Shown: positions 59,539-64,000 of the stretch, in pieces
How the letters are laid out: every line of letters begins with the position of its first letter
Position numbering within the stretch: position 1 is the first letter of the stretch
Source of the DNA: JAIBJN01 sp963830885
GTDB taxonomy: Bacteria > Actinomycetota > Thermoleophilia > Gaiellales > Gaiellaceae
Length of the DNA stretch: 64,000 bases
Reading direction: 5' to 3'
Assembly: GCA_963830885.1 (NCBI GenBank)
Contig: CAWHOA010000008.1
Span: 1-64,000 of the forward strand
The notes under the pieces: generated by a model
What the model was told of the DNA's origin: nothing
The model's database searches: none
The model's input: the letters and a program-made list of their open reading frames with translations, nothing else
Program-made: the position numbers and the translations under genes

Positions 59539-60002
59539 ACGACAAGACCCGCCGCCAGGGCGCCATCCTGCGGCTCGTCCGCGAACGCAGGATCTCGACT
59601 CAGGAGGAGCTGGTCAGCGCACTCGGTGCCGCCGGCCACGACGTCGTCCAGACGACCGTCTCCCGCGACGTCCACGAGCTCGGCCTGACGAAGGTGCGGA
59701 TGCCGGACGGGAGCCTGGTGTACGCGCCTGCGGACGCCCCTGACTCCGACCGCCTGCGCGGCCTCGGCCCCGCACTGCAGCGCTGGGCGCTCACGGTCGA
59801 GTCGAGCGGCAATCTCGTCGTGGTCACGACGCCCCGTGGCTACGCCGCCCCGCTCGCCTACGCGCTGGACGACTCCGGCCACCCGCACATCCTCGGCACG
59901 CTCGCCGGCGAGAACACGGTGATGGTGGTGGCGCGCGAAGGCGTCTCCGGCGCCGAGCTGCGCGACGGGCTCCAGGAGTACCTCATGCAAGGCGCCGCGT
60001 GA
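59535..60002 (+). CDS. argR: Arginine repressor
   Basis: The 155-residue protein has the winged HTH (GAILRLVRERRISTQEELV, VVQTTVSRDVHELGLTKV) and the arginine-binding hexamer domain (LALDDSGHPHILGTLAGENT for the core). It binds ARG boxes when arginine is plentiful; two boxes overlap the argC promoter. Being inside the operon, it represses itself. Overlaps argD and argG by 4 nt. Confidence 0.93.
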   Translation: MNDKTRRQGAILRLVRERRISTQEELVSALGAAGHDVVQTTVSRDVHELGLTKVRMPDGSLVYAPADAPDSDRLRGLGPALQRWALTVESSGNLVVVTTPRGYAAPLAYALDDSGHPHILGTLAGENTVMVVAREGVSGAELRDGLQEYLMQGAA

Positions 60003-61201
60003 CGACGGCAGTCCTCGCGTATTCGGGCGGGCTCGACACGAGCTGCGCCATCGCCTGGCTCAAGGAGGACTACGGCTTCGACGAGGTCGTGGCCGTTCTG
60101 GTGGACGTCGGCCAGCAGGTCGAGATCTCACCGGCGGTCGCGCGCGGCCGCGCCGCCGGAGCCGACGACGTCATCGTCGTCGACCTCCGTGAGGAGTTCG
60201 CCGCCGTCCAGGTCGCCCAGGCGCTGAAGACGAACGCGCTCTACGAGGGCAAGTACCCGCTCGTCTCCGCGCTGTCGCGGCCGGTGATCGCCGAGGCGGT
60301 GGCCTCTGTGGCTCTCGAGCTGAACGCCGACGCCGTCGTCCACGGCTGCACGGGCAAGGGCAACGACCAGCTCCGCTTCGAGATCGCGCTGCGCGCCAGC
60401 TACCCGGGCGTGCGCGTGATCGCGCCGCTCCGCGACCGCATCTGGACGCGCGAGGAGGAGATCGCCTACGCGCTCGAGCGCGGCATCCCGGTCTCGCAGA
60501 CGGTCGCCTCGCCGTACTCGATCGACGCGAATCTGCTGGGCCGCTCGATCGAGGCGGGGATCCTCGAGGACCCGTGGATCGCGCCGCCCGAGGATCCTTT
60601 CGAGCTCACCGCGCACCCCGACGACGCCCCGGCGCCTTCCGAGGTCGTGATCGGCTTCGCCGACGGCCTGCCGGTCGCACTCGACGGTGAAGAGCTCGAT
60701 CTCGTCGACCTCGTCGCCGAGCTGAACGAACGCGCCGGGGCTTACGGGATCGGGCGCATCGACATGATCGAGAACCGCGCCGTCGGCATCAAGAGCCGGG
60801 AGGTGTACGAGGCGCCGGCCGCGCTCGTCCTCATCGAGGCCCACCGCGCGCTCGAGGACCTGATCCTCACTCGTGCCGAGTTGCAGGAGAAGCGGCGCCT
60901 GGAGGACCGCTGGGCCACGCTCGTCTACGAGGGGCACTGGTTCAGCCCGCTGCGGACGGCGATCGACGCCTTCGTGGACGCCACGCAGGAGCTCGTCGAG
61001 GGGGACGTTCGCCTCGAGCTGCGTCCTGCCGCCGCCGCGGTCGTGGGCCGGCGCTCGCCGCAGGCGCTCTACGCAGAGCGGCTCGCGTCCTACGGGGCGG
61101 GGGAGATCTTCCCGCACGAGGCCGCGGAAGGGTTCGTCCAGATCGCCGCGCTCGAGGCCGAGCTTGCCGCTGCGCGCGAGCGCAGGGGGGCAGCGGTGTG
61201 A
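59999..61201 (+). CDS. argG: Argininosuccinate synthase
   Basis: The 400-residue enzyme has the ATP motif AVLAYSGGLDTSCAIAWL, HGCTGKGNDQLRFE, SPYSIDANLLGRSIEAG and IGRIDMIENRAVGIKSRE. It joins citrulline and aspartate. It overlaps argR and argH by 4 nt. Confidence 0.95.
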   Translation: MTTAVLAYSGGLDTSCAIAWLKEDYGFDEVVAVLVDVGQQVEISPAVARGRAAGADDVIVVDLREEFAAVQVAQALKTNALYEGKYPLVSALSRPVIAEAVASVALELNADAVVHGCTGKGNDQLRFEIALRASYPGVRVIAPLRDRIWTREEEIAYALERGIPVSQTVASPYSIDANLLGRSIEAGILEDPWIAPPEDPFELTAHPDDAPAPSEVVIGFADGLPVALDGEELDLVDLVAELNERAGAYGIGRIDMIENRAVGIKSREVYEAPAALVLIEAHRALEDLILTRAELQEKRRLEDRWATLVYEGHWFSPLRTAIDAFVDATQELVEGDVRLELRPAAAAVVGRRSPQALYAERLASYGAGEIFPHEAAEGFVQIAALEAELAAARERRGAAV

Positions 61202-62442
61202 CGCTCTGGGCGGCCCGCGTCGAGACCGACCTGGCCCCCGAGGTCGCCGGGTTCCTGCGCGCCGACGACGGCGAGCTGCTCCCGTACGACTGCGAGGCGA
61301 CGATCGTCCACGGCCGGCGCCTGCACGCGGCCGGGCTACTCACCGACTCGGAGCTGCGCGAGGTGGAGGCGCGGCTGAGCGCGATCCGGGAGGAGGGCTA
61401 CGCCTTCGTCGCCACCGACGAGGACATCCACTCGACGCTCGAGCGCCTGCTCGGCCCCGTGGGCCGGAAGATCCACGCGGGGCGCTCGCGGAACGACCAG
61501 GTCGCGGCGGCGCTGCGCCTCTACGTCGCCGACGCTTGTGCGGAAGCCCGGGAGGGGGTCGCCGAGCTCGCCGAGACTACCCTCGATCTCGCCGAACGCG
61601 AAGCGCACACGCTCTTCCCGGGCTACACGCACCTCCAGCGGGCACAACCGGTCACGCTCGGCCACCATCTCCTCGCCTGGGTGGAGATGCTCGAGCGCGA
61701 CGTCGTCCGCTTCGCCCACGCCGCGGAGCAGGCGGGGCCGAGCCCTCTCGGCGCCGGAGCGCTGGCGGGCTCGACCCTGCCGCTCCCGGCGCCGCCCGGC
61801 CCGCAGGCGCGGAACTCGCTCGACGCCGTAGCCGACCGGGACTTCGCGCTCGACTACCTGTACGCGTGCGCCATGTTGCTCGGCCACCTCTCCCGGATCG
61901 GGGAGGAGCTCGTGCTCTGGTGCTCCTCGGAGTTCCGCTTCGTCCAGCTGCCGGAGGACGCGGCGACCGGCTCGTCGGCGATGCCCCAGAAGCTGAACCC
62001 GGACGTGGCAGAGCTGGTTCGCGGCAAGGCGGGCACGGCGATCGGCCGGCTCACCGGGCTCCTCGCGGTCGTGAAGGGACTGCCCCTCTCGTACAACCGC
62101 GATCTGCAGGAGGACAAGCAGCCCGTGTTCGCCGCGCGCCGCGATGTCCGCGGTGCCCTCGGGGCATTGACCCTGCTCGTGGGCGGGCTCGAGGTCGACC
62201 ACGAGCGCGCGGCCGAGGCCGGGTCGGATCCTGCGCTCCTGGCCACCGACGCCGCCGAGGTACTCGTCCGCGAGGGCGTTCCCTTCCGAGAGGCCTACGA
62301 GCGTGTGGCCGTGGCGGTGCGGTCGGGTGAGCTGGGAGCGGACGCCGGCGCCGACGAGAGCATCGCGGTGCGCGGCGCTCCCGGGCCCGGCGGCGTGGAC
62401 GGCGCACTTGCCGCCGCCCGGGCGCGTCTGGCATCGATCTAG
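61198..62442 (+). CDS. argH: Argininosuccinate lyase
   Basis: The 414-residue enzyme has DEDIHSTLERLL, KIHAGRSRNDQVAAALRLYV, PGYTHLQRAQPVTLGHHLLA and the fumarase-superfamily signature GSSAMPQKLNPDVAELVRGK. It releases arginine and fumarate. It is some 40-50 residues shorter than typical ArgH, mainly at the C-terminus. lysA follows after 2 nt. Confidence 0.94.
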   Translation: MTLWAARVETDLAPEVAGFLRADDGELLPYDCEATIVHGRRLHAAGLLTDSELREVEARLSAIREEGYAFVATDEDIHSTLERLLGPVGRKIHAGRSRNDQVAAALRLYVADACAEAREGVAELAETTLDLAEREAHTLFPGYTHLQRAQPVTLGHHLLAWVEMLERDVVRFAHAAEQAGPSPLGAGALAGSTLPLPAPPGPQARNSLDAVADRDFALDYLYACAMLLGHLSRIGEELVLWCSSEFRFVQLPEDAATGSSAMPQKLNPDVAELVRGKAGTAIGRLTGLLAVVKGLPLSYNRDLQEDKQPVFAARRDVRGALGALTLLVGGLEVDHERAAEAGSDPALLATDAAEVLVREGVPFREAYERVAVAVRSGELGADAGADESIAVRGAPGPGGVDGALAAARARLASI

Positions 62443-62444
62443 TC

Positions 62445-63635
62445 GTGCACACCTTCGAGGACGTCGCCGCCGCCGTCGGCACGCCGTTCTACGCGTACGA
62501 CGGCGACCTCTTCCGGGAACGGATCCGGCGCTTCCGGGCGGCGCTCGGAGACGCGCCGCACCTCCTCTGCTACGCGCTGAAGGCCAACGACGCCCTCGCC
62601 GTGGTCAGGATCGCAGCGGAGGAGGGGCTCGGAGCGGACATCGTCTCCGGCGGCGAGCTGGAGAAGGCCTTGCGGGCGGGTGTGCCGGCGGAGCGCATCG
62701 TCTTCTCCGGCGTCGGCAAGCGGCGGGAGGAGATCCGGGCGGCCCTCGAGGCCGGCGTCCGCTCGCTGAACGTCGAGTCCCTCGGCGAGCTCGACGTGGT
62801 CGCCGAGGAGGCGGCCGCGCTCGGCGCGGTCGCGCCGGTCTCCGTGCGGCTGAACCCGGACGTGGAGGCCGACACGCACGCGTACGTGGCGACCGGCTCG
62901 GCGCGGAGCAAGTTCGGCCTCGGGGCCGCGGACGCGCGCGCCGCCTACGAACGCGCCGCTGCCGACCCCTCGCTGGAGCCGGTGGGACTGTCGTTCCACG
63001 TCGGCTCGCAGCTCCTCGATCCCGAGCCTGTGCACGCCGCCGCCGCGAAGGCCGCCGAGCTCTGGCGTGAGCTCGACCTCCCGCTTCGCGACCTCGACGT
63101 GGGCGGCGGCCTTGGGATCGGCTACGGCGGGGAGGAGGACGCCGCGGTCGAGCCGTACGCGGCAGCCCTGACCGAGGTCGCAGCCGAGCTCGGCGCCGAG
63201 CTCGTCCTGGAGCCCGGCCGCTGGCTCGTCGGTCCCGTGGGGACCTTCGTGACGCGCGTCCTCTACGTGAAGGACGCGCCGGGCCGTCGGATTGCGGTGT
63301 GCGACGGCGGCATGAACGACCTGATCCGCCCGGCGCTGTACGGGGCCCGGCACCCGATCTCGATCCTCGGTGCGTCCGGTCGCCCGAGCGGCCGAGTCGA
63401 CGTCGTCGGACCGGTCTGCGAGACGGGCGACTTCTTCGCGCTCGACCTCGAGCTTCCGCTCCCCGAGCCCGGAGACCTCGTGGCGATCGGCCAGGCGGGC
63501 GCGTACGGTCGCGTGATGGCGTCGGCCTACAACGCGCGGCCGCTGTGCGCCGAAGCGCTGCGCGAGAACGGCACGTACCGCGTCATCCGAGAGCCGATTC
63601 CGCCGGACCGGCTCGCGGCCGGCGAGCGGCTCTAG
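62445..63635 (+). CDS. lysA: Diaminopimelate decarboxylase
   Basis: The 396-residue alanine-racemase-fold PLP enzyme has FYAYDGDLF, PLP Lys46 in LLCYALKANDA, DIVSGGELEKAL, FHVGSQLLD, VGGGLGIGYGG, LEPGRWLVG and the second-half VCETGDFFALD with the catalytic Cys. It makes lysine from meso-diaminopimelate. It is 2 nt behind argH and likely in the same transcript, giving arginine control over lysine synthesis. thrC converges from the right. Confidence 0.93.
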   Translation: MHTFEDVAAAVGTPFYAYDGDLFRERIRRFRAALGDAPHLLCYALKANDALAVVRIAAEEGLGADIVSGGELEKALRAGVPAERIVFSGVGKRREEIRAALEAGVRSLNVESLGELDVVAEEAAALGAVAPVSVRLNPDVEADTHAYVATGSARSKFGLGAADARAAYERAAADPSLEPVGLSFHVGSQLLDPEPVHAAAAKAAELWRELDLPLRDLDVGGGLGIGYGGEEDAAVEPYAAALTEVAAELGAELVLEPGRWLVGPVGTFVTRVLYVKDAPGRRIAVCDGGMNDLIRPALYGARHPISILGASGRPSGRVDVVGPVCETGDFFALDLELPLPEPGDLVAIGQAGAYGRVMASAYNARPLCAEALRENGTYRVIREPIPPDRLAAGERL

Positions 63636-63636
63636 C

Positions 63637-64000
63637 TCATGCCGCCGCGCCGAGCCGCTCGAGCAGCGCGTCCGCGTCCGCCTCGATCTCGACCGGCTGC
63701 AGCCGTCCCGATACCGGCTCGGGCGTTTTGAGCCCGTCGCCGGTGACGAGGAGCACGACCTCGTCGTCGGCGCCCAGCTCGCCTCGGCGCACCGCCTCGA
63801 GCAGCGCGCCGAGCGTGACGCCGGCCGCGGTCTCGCCGAAGATCCCGGCGCGCTCGGCCAGCAGGGTCATGTTCTCGCCGACGTCGGCTTCCGGAACGGC
63901 GTAGACGGCCCCGCGGGACTCCCTCGCCGAAGCGACGGCCGCGTCGCCGTCGGCCGGGCTGCCGATGGCGAGCGAGCGGGCGGCGGTCGCGGGCCGCACC
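63637..64000 (-). CDS. thrC: Threonine synthase, C-terminal part (enters from right edge)
   Basis: The visible 120 residues include the frame ARSLAIGSPADGDAAVASAR, GAVYAVPEADVGENMTLLAE, GIFGETAAGVTLGALLEAVR and VLLVTGDGLKTPEPV, which match the C-terminal region of PLP-dependent threonine synthase (E-P-x-G-x-x-x-x-A-x-x at the GETAAGVT site and T-G-x-G-L-K). The gene begins beyond position 64000. Its stop is 1 nt from lysA's stop. Confidence 0.85.
   Translation of the reverse strand, partial: VRPATAARSLAIGSPADGDAAVASARESRGAVYAVPEADVGENMTLLAERAGIFGETAAGVTLGALLEAVRRGELGADDEVVLLVTGDGLKTPEPVSGRLQPVEIEADADALLERLGAAA

Overview
The window is GC-rich (about 70% by eye) and densely coded, with many GTG starts and 1-4 base start/stop overlaps. 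It carries a 73-nt tRNA-Val without encoded CCA, a cobalamin riboswitch, a CsoR/CopZ pair, LigD-type polymerase, a type of sortase/LPxTG surface system and LuxR-family AAA regulators. This mix suggests a soil or sediment actinobacterium, most likely of the Thermoleophilia (Gaiellales/Solirubrobacterales); the assignment is inferred from gene content only. Many promoters look leaderless (TANNNT 6-9 nt before the start codon), which is typical of Actinobacteria.

Region 1-7.6 kb is accessory and decayed. It holds two epoxide hydrolases (one frameshifted and running off the left edge), a phage HNH remnant, three frameshifted RTX-like calcium-binding repeat genes (two in tandem), a 100-bp non-coding element present twice, a 54-bp tandem repeat in a cluster of very small genes, a frameshifted lipoprotein and the tail of a phage terminase. 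Region 7.7-15.2 kb has an ECF sigma/anti-sigma pair, a GCS2-type ligase, DUF1844, MTA phosphorylase, a secreted cupin, a membrane pyrophosphatase (frameshifted near its N-terminus) and HAD/VanZ genes. Region 15.2-22.8 kb is a riboswitch-controlled corrinoid operon (BtuF-C-D uptake, then CobU, CobT, CobS and CobC lower-ligand assembly) followed by a CinA-like protein and an M55 peptidase.

Region 23-32 kb has PcrA helicase, an Eis-like acetyltransferase, an M23 peptidase whose first codons contain a terminator-like hairpin, a RibD_C reductase, and a tight five-gene operon (citryl-CoA-lyase-like, PaaK-like ligase, VOC, GST, MetE-like zinc protein) that looks like an uncharacterised catabolic pathway. 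Region 32.0-34.4 kb is a small decayed integrative element bounded by a 21-nt duplication of the tRNA-Val 3' end. Next come a sortase and its LPLTG surface protein, a secreted protein, LigD polymerase with exonuclease III, and a run of regulators, hydrolases and small conserved proteins (41-55 kb), including a three-gene two-component system and ClpS.

Region 55.5-64 kb is the arginine operon argC-J-B-D-R-G-H followed by lysA, with two ARG-box-like repeats lying on a leaderless promoter. No argF is present, and argJ carries a frameshift at its 5' end. thrC enters from the right edge on the opposite strand. Single-base frameshifts recur, some in homopolymers and two in conserved housekeeping genes, so sequencing error must be separated from genuine decay before any gene is called dead.
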